Shown one piece after another: positions 37,225 through 44,808 of a stretch of DNA of 64,000 nt. Both the position numbers and the translations under genes were made by a program. Within the stretch, counting starts at the first letter, position 1, and each line of letters opens with the position of its first letter. Source of the stretch: Pseudomonas sp. RC10 (GTDB taxonomy: Bacteria; Pseudomonadota; Gammaproteobacteria; Pseudomonadales; Pseudomonadaceae); NCBI RefSeq assembly GCF_038397775.1, contig NZ_CP151650.1:4712001-4776000 (forward strand), in the 5' to 3' direction. The notes under the pieces were generated by a model, which was not told the DNA's origin, did no database searches, and was given only the letters and a program-made list of their open reading frames with translations.

Positions 37225-38667
37225 TCAGCCTTTCGACGCGTTCAAAGAGTCGAAGAACGAGGTGATGCTCGTGGCCGACGCCTTCAGCTGTCCGACCAAC
37301 AGGTCCATCGCGTTGTATTTTGCAGTGAGTGTAGCGGTCAGCGTGGTCACACGCAGGTCCAGCGCCGCCTGCTGATCCTGCAAGTCGCTCTGCTGCTTGT
37401 TCAGGCTGGTGGTTCGAGTGGCAAAAATACCGCCAGTCTGGGTGTACGGCGTGATGGCGGTGTTCATGCGCGCGATCAGGCCGTTGCTGCCGTCACCGGT
37501 CCCGCTGAACAGTGTCTGCACATCGCCCGCCAGACCTTTGCTCATGGCCGCATCGAACTTGGTGCTGTCCAGCGAAAGCGTACCGTCTGCCTGGGCCGTG
37601 GTGATGCCGAGCTGCGAAAGCACCGACAGGTCGCCGCCCGCGCCCGTGGTGACCAGCTCGTTGCGCAGTGCCGACAGAATGGAGCGCGGCATCGAGTCGC
37701 CGGTCAGGGCCGCAGGGGTCACGGTCGCGCCGGTGGTAGGGTCGGGCGTGGCGCTGACCGTGGCTTTGGTGACCGTGCTGACGGCTTTGACAACCGAGTT
37801 GTAGGAATCGACGAACGCTTGCAGCGACGCCTTGAGCCCGTCGGTGTTGGTGGCAACTGTCACGGTCACCGGCGTCGTCGATTTGTCACTGCCCGGCAGC
37901 AACGTCAGCGACACACCCCCGAGGTTCTTGTCGATGGTATTGCTCTTGCTGACGAAGTTGAAACCGTCAATGGTTACGTCAGCGCTGATCGCCTGGGCGC
38001 CGATATAGCCAGCAGAACTGGCCGAGGTTGTGTCAATCGGCGTGTTCGCATTGATGGTAAAGCCCGCGATGCTACTGCTGGTGGTGATATCCGAACCCGC
38101 TCCAGTGACGTTCGAGCCAAACACCAGCCGCGAACCATTGGTGTCGGTGATGATGTTGGCGCTGATGCCGGTGGTTTTGGTCTGAGCGTTGATCTGCTTG
38201 GCAACGTCAGCCAGCGTGGAGCCGTCGGGGATGGTAAACGGGTTATCAATGCCATTTTGACTGATGGTGAGGGTACCAGTCGGAATAGCACTGCTGCTGC
38301 CGCCAGCAAAAGCCGCAGTTGCGACGCTGGAACTGGTTGCAACTTTGTTCACGACAACCGTGTGGGTGCCAGGCACGGCAGAGTTGTCGGAGGTTACGCT
38401 CACTTTGGTGGCGTCCGAGGAGGTCGCCGCATAGCCTGCGAATTGCAGTTTGCTGGTGGTGCCGGTTGGGGGTTTGAGCAATGTCTGAAACGCCGACAAC
38501 GCCGATTGCAGCGTGCCGATGCCGGAAAGCTTGGTCGTGACCAGTTTGGTCTGGGTCGTGATCTGCGTTTGCTTCGCGAGCTTGTCAGAGTTGACCAGCG
38601 CGGTAACGATATCGCCAATCGCCAGGCCAGATCCCAGGCCGGTTGATGGGGTAATTGGACTCGCCAT
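37225..38667 (-). CDS. fliD: Flagellar filament cap protein FliD
   Basis: 480-aa cap (HAP2) protein. N-terminal (GLGSGLAIGDIVTALVNSDK) and C-terminal (LNKQQSDLQDQQAALDLRVT, then YNAMDLLVGQLKASATSITS) coiled parts are conserved; the middle is Thr/Ser/Gly-rich as in the variable leg domains. AAGGAG precedes the ATG. FliD is an adhesin to mucin in some pseudomonads; no claim is made here. Confidence 0.96.
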   Translation of the reverse strand: MASPITPSTGLGSGLAIGDIVTALVNSDKLAKQTQITTQTKLVTTKLSGIGTLQSALSAFQTLLKPPTGTTSKLQFAGYAATSSDATKVSVTSDNSAVPGTHTVVVNKVATSSSVATAAFAGGSSSAIPTGTLTISQNGIDNPFTIPDGSTLADVAKQINAQTKTTGISANIITDTNGSRLVFGSNVTGAGSDITTSSSIAGFTINANTPIDTTSASSAGYIGAQAISADVTIDGFNFVSKSNTIDKNLGGVSLTLLPGSDKSTTPVTVTVATNTDGLKASLQAFVDSYNSVVKAVSTVTKATVSATPDPTTGATVTPAALTGDSMPRSILSALRNELVTTGAGGDLSVLSQLGITTAQADGTLSLDSTKFDAAMSKGLAGDVQTLFSGTGDGSNGLIARMNTAITPYTQTGGIFATRTTSLNKQQSDLQDQQAALDLRVTTLTATLTAKYNAMDLLVGQLKASATSITSFFDSLNASKG

Positions 38668-38743
38668 GTGTGTCTCCTTTCAGGTTGAGTCGGTCTTTTG
38701 ACTAATCACAGCTCAAAACAACCGCGTACACGTTTCATGCCAC

Positions 38744-39130
38744 TCAGACTTTAGCGTCGAACAACAGGCTATGAGCGTTCTGAAGGCTGTCAGCGATTTT
38801 CAGCGCTTCGGCGGACGGCAACTGCCGCACCACTTCACCTGTTTCGCTGGCAATGACTTTCACAACGACCTTACCGGATGCCTCATCAATGGAGAATTCC
38901 AGATTACGCCGAACCGACTGAACGAATTTTTCGATCTGATCGACGGCGGCTTTCAAGGCTTGATCACCTTTGTCGGAATTTGAGTCTTTACTTTTGTTCG
39001 TGTCCGTATCAGAAGCCGACACGGGATCAGGAGCGGGAATGACCGGAGCAGGTACCGGGGTCTTGTCCGTGACCAATGGCGTCGTCTGCACAGCAGCATA
39101 AGACAGATTCAGCCGCGTACTTATGTCCAT
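38744..39130 (-). CDS. flaG: FlaG-family flagellar protein
   Basis: 128-aa FlaG protein that limits filament length in Pseudomonas and Vibrio. Variable Pro/Asp/Ser-rich N-terminal half, then the conserved domain (VQSVRRNLEFSIDEASGKVV, then VIASETGEVVRQLPSAEALK). It lies between the fliC1 terminator and fliD. Confidence 0.93.
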   Translation of the reverse strand: MDISTRLNLSYAAVQTTPLVTDKTPVPAPVIPAPDPVSASDTDTNKSKDSNSDKGDQALKAAVDQIEKFVQSVRRNLEFSIDEASGKVVVKVIASETGEVVRQLPSAEALKIADSLQNAHSLLFDAKV

Positions 39131-39151
39131 GTCTACTCACCTCTCAAAAGT

Positions 39152-39186
39152 AAAAAGCGGGAGAGTACGCAAGCACACTCCCCCGC
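39152..39186 (-). terminator. Intrinsic terminator after fliC1
   Basis: GCGGGAGAGT (39157) pairs with ACTCCCCCGC (ending 39186) with a short loop; the minus strand continues into TTTTTACTTTT. It lies 18 nt after the fliC1 stop. Confidence 0.9.
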
Positions 39187-39203
39187 CAAAACTCATTCCG
39201 ATA

Positions 39204-40052
39204 TTACTGAAGCAGTTTCAGTACAGCGGAAGGCAGTTGGTTAGCCTGGGCCAGAACAGCGGTGGAAGCTTGTTGCAGAGTTTGCTGTTTGGTCAGGTTA
39301 GCGGTTTCAGCTGCGAAGTCGGTGTCTTGAATACGGCCCAGTGCAGCGGTGGCGTTTTCGTTGACGTTTTGCAGGTTGGAAATGGTGCTGGTCAGACGGT
39401 TTTGCGAAGCACCGAGGTCAGCACGGGTGGAGTTGATCTTGGCCAGAGCCGCGTCGATCGAAGTGATCGCCTTGTCAATGTTGCCCGAAGCAGTGGCGCT
39501 GGTGCCGGAGATCGCAACCGAACCGCTGGCAACCGACAGGGAAGTTGCGTCGAACTTGCCGGTCAGGGTCAGGGTGATCTGGTTAGCCGAACCTACGTCC
39601 GAACCCACTTGCAGAGTCATGCTGCCGGCGGAACCGTCGAGCAGGTTCTTGCCGTTGAGGTTGGTCGAAGCCGAGATACGGGTCAGTTCGTCCGACATCT
39701 GAGCGAATTCAGCGTTCAGAGCGGTACGGTCAGCCGAGCCGTTGGTGTCGTTTCGCGACTGAACAGCCAGTTCACGCATACGTTGCAGAATGTTGGTCGA
39801 CTCTTGCAGAGCGCCTTCAGCCGTCTGAGCCATCGAGATACCGTCGTTGGCGTTCTTGATTGCTACGGTCTGGCCACGGATTTGCGAAGTTTCGCGAGTA
39901 GCGATCTGCAGGCCGGCTGCGTCGTCTTTAGCGCTGTTGATTTTCAGACCGGACGACAGACGAGTCATCGAAGTCGACAGTGCATCGGAAGCTTTGCCCA
40001 GGTTCTTCTGAACAGCCAAGGAAGCTACGTTAGTGTTTACGCCTAAAGCCAT
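39204..40052 (-). CDS. fliC: Flagellin FliC1 (short flagellin)
   Basis: 282-aa flagellin. N-terminal D0/D1 ([20 protein letters not shown]) and C-terminal D1/D0 (ending [11 protein letters not shown]) are canonical; the variable middle (about residues 150-200) is short, Ser/Thr/Ala-rich and offers many O-glycosylation sites. The 22-residue segment recognised by plant FLS2 (about residues 31-52, from [10 protein letters not shown]) appears identical to the P. syringae form. AGGA precedes the ATG. Own sigma-28 promoter upstream and terminator downstream. Confidence 0.97.
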   Translation of the reverse strand: MALGVNTNVASLAVQKNLGKASDALSTSMTRLSSGLKINSAKDDAAGLQIATRETSQIRGQTVAIKNANDGISMAQTAEGALQESTNILQRMRELAVQSRNDTNGSADRTALNAEFAQMSDELTRISASTNLNGKNLLDGSAGSMTLQVGSDVGSANQITLTLTGKFDATSLSVASGSVAISGTSATASGNIDKAITSIDAALAKINSTRADLGASQNRLTSTISNLQNVNENATAALGRIQDTDFAAETANLTKQQTLQQASTAVLAQANQLPSAVLKLLQ

Positions 40053-40133
40053 GATGAATTCCTCGTTGGTTGGGTACTGCGGCTTTCCGGCCCTGGCAAG
40101 CGCCGGGTGTGGCCTAGAGAACCTTCGTAATGT

Positions 40134-40160
40134 TTATCGTCGTGGTTGCCAGGAGCTTGA
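40134..40160 (-). promoter_or_regulatory. FliA (sigma-28) promoter for fliC1
   Basis: The minus strand reads TCAAGCTC, 11 nt, GACGATAA. It matches the Pseudomonas -35 TCAAG and the -10 GCCGATAA with one mismatch and exact spacing; the -10 ends 81 nt before the ATG. An A/T-rich block (40164-40180) sits just upstream of the -35, where an UP element would be. Confidence 0.85.
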
Positions 40161-40289
40161 GGGCTTTTCGAAAATTTTTTGCCACCAGAGCGCCACCCCT
40201 GCTTTCGACGGGGGTTACACAGCGTTTCGGCGGGACCCTCGCAAGCTTTAATCAAGACGTCAAACCTATGATTACCAACGGAATTCAAG

Positions 40290-40313
40290 ACGGACACGTC
40301 GCCTGGACGTGCC
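40290..40313 (-). terminator. Possible terminator after fliC2
   Basis: GGCACGTC/GACGTGTC stem with a 5-7 nt loop and one G-U pair, about 32 nt after the fliC2 stop. Only a weak T stretch follows, so termination may be partial. Confidence 0.35.
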
Positions 40314-40344
40314 CGGTTCAGCGGTTTAACTGAAAAGACTCGCC

Positions 40345-41517
40345 TTACTGAAGCAGCTTCAACACCGCCGCAGGCAGTTGGTTCGCTTGGGCGAGGATGG
40401 CGGTCGAGGCTTGTTGAAGGGTTTGCTGTTTGGTCAGCTCGGCGGTTTCGGCGGCGAAGTCGACGTCCTCGATTCGCCCTCGCGAGGCCGTCACGTTTTC
40501 CACAACGTTGGAAATGTTGGCGACCGTATGTGTGAGCCGGTTTTGCTTGGCACCCAGCTCAGCCGTGAACGCGTTCAGGATCTCCAAGGCATTGCCAACG
40601 GCGTCGACGGTTGCATCGATGTTGTCGTTGATCGCTGCGTTATTGAGAGGCTCATTGACCTCATCTTCCTTTTGGGCGGTTTTAAGCGTCGCGGCGGCGG
40701 TATCAAGCTCTTTCTGAGCATCCGTGACCGCAGTCGTCGCCGTCGTGATAGCCCCTGCCGTCGCAGGATCGGCCGGATCAAGCTTATTGGCTGCATCCAA
40801 TCCGGCCTGTGCAGCGGCGACCAGTTTGGTTTTATCGGCGACATCCGTCTGCATCTGCTTAGTGACCTTCGGTTCAACGGTGTTTCGATAGCCCGTCCCG
40901 TCCAGCGCATAAGGCGTGTACTCCCCAGCGACCACTTTCCGATTGCCTGTGGTCCCCGGCCCTGCTTGAACTTCGTCAATCGTTTTCGTAGCGACAAACA
41001 AGGTCGACGCTCCAAAACTTTTATTCAGCGACAAACTGATTTCTTCGCTCGGTCCGGTATTGGCCCCGACATGAAACGTCAGTGTGCCCGCTGTTCCATC
41101 CAGCAAATTCAAGTCACGCCCGAAACGGGTAGTCGATGAAATCCTCGACAACTCTTCCTGAGACTCCAGAAACTCCTTATTGATCGCTTGGCGTTCGGCT
41201 GGACTGTTATTGCCATTCTTTGCCTGCAAACCCAAATCACGCATGCGCTGCAAGATATCCGTCGAACGCTTCAGCGCACCCTCCGTCGTTTGAATGATTG
41301 AGATAGCGTCATTGGCGTTGCGTTGTGCAACGGTGAGACCGCGAATTTGACTCGTAAGCCGATTCGCGATCTGCATACCCGCCGCGTCATCTTTGGCACT
41401 GTTGATCCGCAACCCCGAAGACAGACGGGTCATGGCCGTACTCAACGACTCGGAAGACCGGTTCAGATTCCGTTGAACGGACAACGACGCAATATTGGTA
41501 TTGACGGTTAAAGCCAT
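40345..41517 (-). CDS. fliC: Flagellin FliC2 (long flagellin with a coiled-coil insert)
   Basis: 390-aa second flagellin. D0/D1 ends resemble FliC1 (start MALTVNTNIASLSVQRNLNR, end QLPAAVLKLLQ), but the middle, about residues 175-300, is unrelated: a short beta-like stretch, then an Ala/Asp/Lys-rich segment (about 215-287) that reads as coiled coil. The FLS2-recognised segment differs from FliC1 at two positions (K to R at the eighth residue, L to M at the nineteenth). Own sigma-28 promoter upstream. Base composition of the insert looks lower in GC than its neighbours by eye. Confidence 0.96.
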   Translation of the reverse strand: MALTVNTNIASLSVQRNLNRSSESLSTAMTRLSSGLRINSAKDDAAGMQIANRLTSQIRGLTVAQRNANDAISIIQTTEGALKRSTDILQRMRDLGLQAKNGNNSPAERQAINKEFLESQEELSRISSTTRFGRDLNLLDGTAGTLTFHVGANTGPSEEISLSLNKSFGASTLFVATKTIDEVQAGPGTTGNRKVVAGEYTPYALDGTGYRNTVEPKVTKQMQTDVADKTKLVAAAQAGLDAANKLDPADPATAGAITTATTAVTDAQKELDTAAATLKTAQKEDEVNEPLNNAAINDNIDATVDAVGNALEILNAFTAELGAKQNRLTHTVANISNVVENVTASRGRIEDVDFAAETAELTKQQTLQQASTAILAQANQLPAAVLKLLQ

Positions 41518-41597
41518 TTTGAATTCCCTCGTTGATAGAAACGGCAGGTTTTCAAAAAGCGGGGAAGTCCATTTCTCCCGGAAAACCTACAGTTTCG

Positions 41598-41624
41598 TTA
41601 TCGCCGACTCCCAAGATGGCTTTA
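41598..41624 (-). promoter_or_regulatory. FliA (sigma-28) promoter for fliC2
   Basis: The minus strand reads TAAAGCCA, 11 nt, GGCGATAA: 5 of 8 in the -35 (TAAAG intact), 7 of 8 in the -10, exact spacing. The -10 ends 80 nt before the ATG, practically the same geometry as fliC1, indicating parallel control of both flagellins. Confidence 0.82.
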
Positions 41625-41717
41625 ACGCGGTCATGCTGATTCAAGACGTGCCACCACGACACGTGTCGGGTAATAAAGTGGCTAAGTCATTAATATGACT
41701 AGCCCTAAAAAAATTGA

Positions 41718-41740
41718 TTAAAAAAAGCCCTTTCGGGCTT
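41718..41740 (-). terminator. Intrinsic terminator after the small gene at 41793
   Basis: Stem AAGCCC/GGGCTT with a GAAA tetraloop on the minus strand (AAGCCCGAAAGGGCTT) followed by a run of T. It ends the maf-orf90 unit and isolates fliC2. Confidence 0.92.
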
Positions 41741-41792
41741 CTTGAATTCAAACTTTCTTAACAAGTTGTAGGAAGTTTCTCCAACTAGTGAA

Positions 41793-42065
41793 TCAGATCA
41801 CGTGGGTGGTATTGACCAACCCCACAAACTCCACCTCCAACCAATCCGCCACGCCCAACCAGTCCTGCCGTTCCTGACACGCCAGAATCGCACTCAACAC
41901 CCGCGTCCATTCAGCCTGCTCCGCAGCCGCCCGTGAGGCCATCAACGGCATCGCGGTGTCGATGAGGTCGACCATTTTCAGCGACGCTTCGATGTCGCGC
42001 CCCAGGCGGAACAGGCGCGCGCAGTGGCAGGCCGTGTCGATGAGGGTTGGGGAGGCGTCGTTCAT
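41793..42065 (-). CDS. Small protein of unknown function coupled to maf
   Basis: 90-aa acidic, probably all-helical protein (starts MNDASPTLIDTACHCARLFR, ends LEVEFVGLVNTTHVI). No family is recognised. It has two Cys near the N terminus and a C-terminal Trp/Leu-rich amphipathic stretch (ERQDWLGVADWLEVEF). Size and helical character resemble FliT-like or secretion chaperones, but that is only a guess. Its ATG overlaps the maf stop by 4 nt and an intrinsic terminator follows, so it is very likely a real gene made together with the Maf protein. Confidence 0.7.
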   Translation of the reverse strand: MNDASPTLIDTACHCARLFRLGRDIEASLKMVDLIDTAMPLMASRAAAEQAEWTRVLSAILACQERQDWLGVADWLEVEFVGLVNTTHVI

Positions 42066-43357
42066 GCCGGGGTCCAGTTCGGGTCGAAGTCGGTGCCGGC
42101 GATGAATGCGCCGTCGCGGCTGGTGTTGAGGAAGATCACTTCAGGGTGCAGCGCGATGTAGCGTTCCAGTTCGATGAGGTAGCTGCGGAAGTTGAGCTGG
42201 GTCTTGACCTTGTCACCCCGGCCGTCGAGCACCCAGTGGCGTGCGATGTCGACGTTCGGGCCCAAATGGCCGTCGCCCCAGCCGGTGTGGGTCTTGCCGC
42301 CGGGGAAGGCGAAGTCGGCGCCGAACAGGGTGATGCGCGGCGCGCCCATTTTCACCGCGAGATCGACGGCCGGGTGAATCACGCTGCCGCCCATGTGCAG
42401 GCTGCCACGGGGAATCGCTTCGCGGATCACCGAATAGATCGGGCTGCTGGAGTAGCCTCCGTAGCGCGGCCCCTGCCAAGCCTTGAGGACGTCGGCGTCC
42501 TGACCGGGGAGGTAGACCAGCGCGATGCCGTCGGAATCGTCGGGCGGCAGGTGACGGGGGGCAATGCGATGGTCGATGCTGACCACCAGGTCCGGCTTGA
42601 TACCGTGTTGGCGCAATGACACGTAAGCGGTGTCCACGCAAATGAACACGGGTCGCTCAGCGGCGTGAAACACTTGCGTCAGTCGCGGCAGGTGCTGTTG
42701 CAGGCTGGGGCCGGTCGCGATGACAAACACATCACGACCGCGCTGGCTGCCAAACAGGTCGGCCACGTCTGCGTCGTTCAGCAGCAGTGCCCTGCCCTGT
42801 TCCAGTCGCTGAGCGTTCTCGGGGTTGTCCGGAGCGAAATCCTGATTGGTGAAGCGCACGTGGACTTCGCTCACCAGCCGGTCACGAATCCGCGCGCTGC
42901 TGTCGTCGGCCAGCACCAGTTCGGCGGGCAACGCGAAGAACGGCAGGCAAATTTCCGCAGCGGCATCGGCGTAGACCAGACGTACGCGCGGGTCGGACAG
43001 CCAGTCGTCGTGCTCCAGCAGTTGCAGGACCAGCGCGAACAGCGCGCCGTTGAGGATGTGGACGTGCAACGTTTGCAGGGTGTCGGTGGCCAGCAGCACC
43101 CGGGGCAAATCGCCGAGGCCGGTGCCGTAGACATGAACATGAGGGCTGCCGGGGGGAAGGCTGTCGGCCTGCACCCGCGCTTCGGCGACGCGGTCATGGC
43201 GGCTGGTGAGTTGGACGCCGTTTACGCTGAGCGTCGAGCCTTGGCCTTCGAGCAGTTGCGCAGGCACCGCATCGGTGTTTTCAGCCAGCAGACGCCGGGC
43301 GACGTCGGGCCACCGCCGTTCGATCGCCGCCAGGTTGCGCTGGAGAATCTCGCTCAT
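42062..43357 (-). CDS. Maf-type motility accessory glycosyltransferase (DUF115)
   Basis: 431-aa protein of the DUF115/MptE-like family that includes Maf proteins, which transfer nonulosonic acids such as pseudaminic acid to flagellin in Campylobacter, Helicobacter and Aeromonas. The central domain has the nucleotide-binding signature VFVIATGPSLQQHLPRL and KPDLVVSIDHRIAPRHL, then LFGADFAFPGGKTHTGWG. Presence of a Maf beside a pse cluster and the flagellins fits pseudaminylation of one or both flagellins. Smaller than typical two-domain Mafs (over 600 aa), so it may be a compact form. Confidence 0.85.
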   Translation of the reverse strand: MSEILQRNLAAIERRWPDVARRLLAENTDAVPAQLLEGQGSTLSVNGVQLTSRHDRVAEARVQADSLPPGSPHVHVYGTGLGDLPRVLLATDTLQTLHVHILNGALFALVLQLLEHDDWLSDPRVRLVYADAAAEICLPFFALPAELVLADDSSARIRDRLVSEVHVRFTNQDFAPDNPENAQRLEQGRALLLNDADVADLFGSQRGRDVFVIATGPSLQQHLPRLTQVFHAAERPVFICVDTAYVSLRQHGIKPDLVVSIDHRIAPRHLPPDDSDGIALVYLPGQDADVLKAWQGPRYGGYSSSPIYSVIREAIPRGSLHMGGSVIHPAVDLAVKMGAPRITLFGADFAFPGGKTHTGWGDGHLGPNVDIARHWVLDGRGDKVKTQLNFRSYLIELERYIALHPEVIFLNTSRDGAFIAGTDFDPNWTPA

Positions 43358-43391
43358 GACAACGTCCCTATCCCACGAGAAGAACAGAATG

Positions 43392-43427
43392 CAAAACGGC
43401 GACGTGAGGGTCAGCGTCGCCGTTTTG
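43392..43427 (-). terminator. Terminator between the KASIII-like gene and maf
   Basis: A perfect 13-bp stem, CAAAACGGCGACG with CGTCGCCGTTTTG, 10-nt loop. On the minus strand it ends in GCCGTTTTGCATT, with a short T run. It lies 15 nt after the KASIII stop and 35 nt before the maf ATG, so maf is either read through or has its own start. Confidence 0.75.
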
Positions 43428-43441
43428 TACGTGACTATAGG

Positions 43442-44377
43442 TCAGGGACGATAAAGGATCGCCGAACCCCACGACAAGCCCACGCCGAAACCACTGATGG
43501 CCACGCGCTTCCAGGGCCCGGTGAGCATGTGCTTTTCCAGCAGCAGCGGGATGCTCGACGACACGGTGTTGCCGGTTTCGAGCATGTCCTTGACGAACTT
43601 GTCTGCGGACGCGCCCTCTTCAAAACGGCGGGCCACGGCATCAACGATGGCGGCGCTGCCCTGGTGGATGCAGAACGCGTCGATGTCCGACGCCTGGAGC
43701 TCGGAGTCGGTGAGCAATTCGTTGAGGTGTGCGGGCACCTTGACCAGTGCGAAATTGAACACCTGACGGCCGTTCATATAGAAATCGCCGTTGATGGTCT
43801 TGAGGAACTCCGCGCCACCGCCGTCGCTGCCGAATTTTGACTTGCCCAGGTGCCACGGCGCGTCTTCGCCCATCCAGGTGGCGGTGGCGGCGTCGCCGAA
43901 CAGCATGGTGGTGTTGCGGTCTTCGGGGTCGACGATCTTCGAATACGGGTCAGCGGTGATCAGCAAGCCGTTCTTCAAGCCCGTGGCTTCCATGAAGCCC
44001 TTGATCGCGTAGAGGCCATAAACGTAGCCCGAGCAGCCCAGCGAGATGTCGAACGTCGCCACGTTGGTCGACAGACCCAGCTTGTGCTGGACGATGGCGG
44101 AGGTGTGCGGCAAGCCTTCTTCGTCGCCATTCTGAGTCACGACGATCAGCACGTCGATGGCGTCGCGGGACAAGTCGGGGTTGTTGGCGAACAACTGGTT
44201 GGCGGCTTCGACGCAGAGGTCGGAGGTTTCCTGGGCGTCTTCCTTGCGGGGCAGAAAAGCAGAACCGATCTTGCCGAGGATGAAGGTTTCATCCTTGCCG
44301 AATTTGGCGCCCTGCGCGTAATTGTCGACGCCAGCCTTAGGCACGTAACTCGCTATGCTTTTAATGCCAATCATCAT
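43442..44377 (-). CDS. 3-oxoacyl-ACP synthase III-like enzyme of the flagellin glycosylation locus
   Basis: 311-aa FabH-type condensing enzyme with an intact triad: Cys115 (ISLGCSGYVYG), His238 (AFCIHQGSAAI) and Asn270 (LETGNTVSSSIP). It would join acetyl- or acyl-CoA to malonyl-ACP. A KASIII gene is a standing member of the P. syringae flagellin glycosylation island (fgt1, fgt2, orf3), where the flagellin sugar carries a 3-hydroxybutyryl-type N-acyl group. Here it may likewise supply an acyl chain for a sugar amine. Starts ATGATG; either Met is possible. Not the housekeeping fabH by context. Confidence 0.88.
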   Translation of the reverse strand: MMIGIKSIASYVPKAGVDNYAQGAKFGKDETFILGKIGSAFLPRKEDAQETSDLCVEAANQLFANNPDLSRDAIDVLIVVTQNGDEEGLPHTSAIVQHKLGLSTNVATFDISLGCSGYVYGLYAIKGFMEATGLKNGLLITADPYSKIVDPEDRNTTMLFGDAATATWMGEDAPWHLGKSKFGSDGGGAEFLKTINGDFYMNGRQVFNFALVKVPAHLNELLTDSELQASDIDAFCIHQGSAAIVDAVARRFEEGASADKFVKDMLETGNTVSSSIPLLLEKHMLTGPWKRVAISGFGVGLSWGSAILYRP

Positions 44378-44808
44378 GGCTTCCCAATCAAAATCTGCTG
44401 AACATCACCCATCGCTCGAAGGCGGGGCATTGAAATCCGGGGCTCGCAGCCGGAAAACCGGCGACGCAATGGCTCGGGCGACCAGAGAAAGTCTGTGAAA
44501 TCAGCCTGATGCCATCCTCTTCTGCGAGCACGATACAGTGAAGATGCCCGTTATGACTCACAGGTCACCAAAAGTTTTACAAGCTTTTAGCTGACCGATG
44601 AGTGCTGCGCAAGGGTGGATTAGGGTTCAGACAGGCAATTGACATGAAGATGTCACGGCGGTGTGGGCGCGGTGTGTCAGTCAGAACCTGTTCGCCACCG
44701 TCGTAACCTCGGGAAGCCCCCACAGGGCCTGCGTCGTGCCTGATAGCGGTGGGAGAGGCCGGAGGTTACGACGGCAGCGAAAGCGATGGGACAGTTGCCA
44801 TCGACAAG
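44378..44808. other. 431-nt gap between pseI and the KASIII gene
   Basis: No coding sequence is convincing. A long hairpin element lies at 44698-44781 just after pseI, and a few short palindromes (AAAACCGGCG area near 44455) lie before the KASIII gene. A separate promoter for the KASIII gene is expected here, but no clear -35/-10, sigma-28 or sigma-54 match was found. Confidence 0.6.
44698..44781. repeat. Long inverted repeat downstream of pseI
   Basis: CCGTCGTAACCTC (44698-44710) is perfectly complementary to GAGGTTACGACGG (44762-44774), 51 nt apart, with inner pairing CCCAC/GTGGG. The sequence ACGACGGCAGCGAA (44768-44781) recurs exactly at 59431-59444 in another long hairpin. Likely a repetitive element that may also stop transcription. 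Confidence 0.7.

Noticed and set aside
40043..40297. 84-aa minus-strand frame between the two flagellins
   Set aside because: It spans the fliC1 promoter and leader, has no ribosome site and no recognisable domain.
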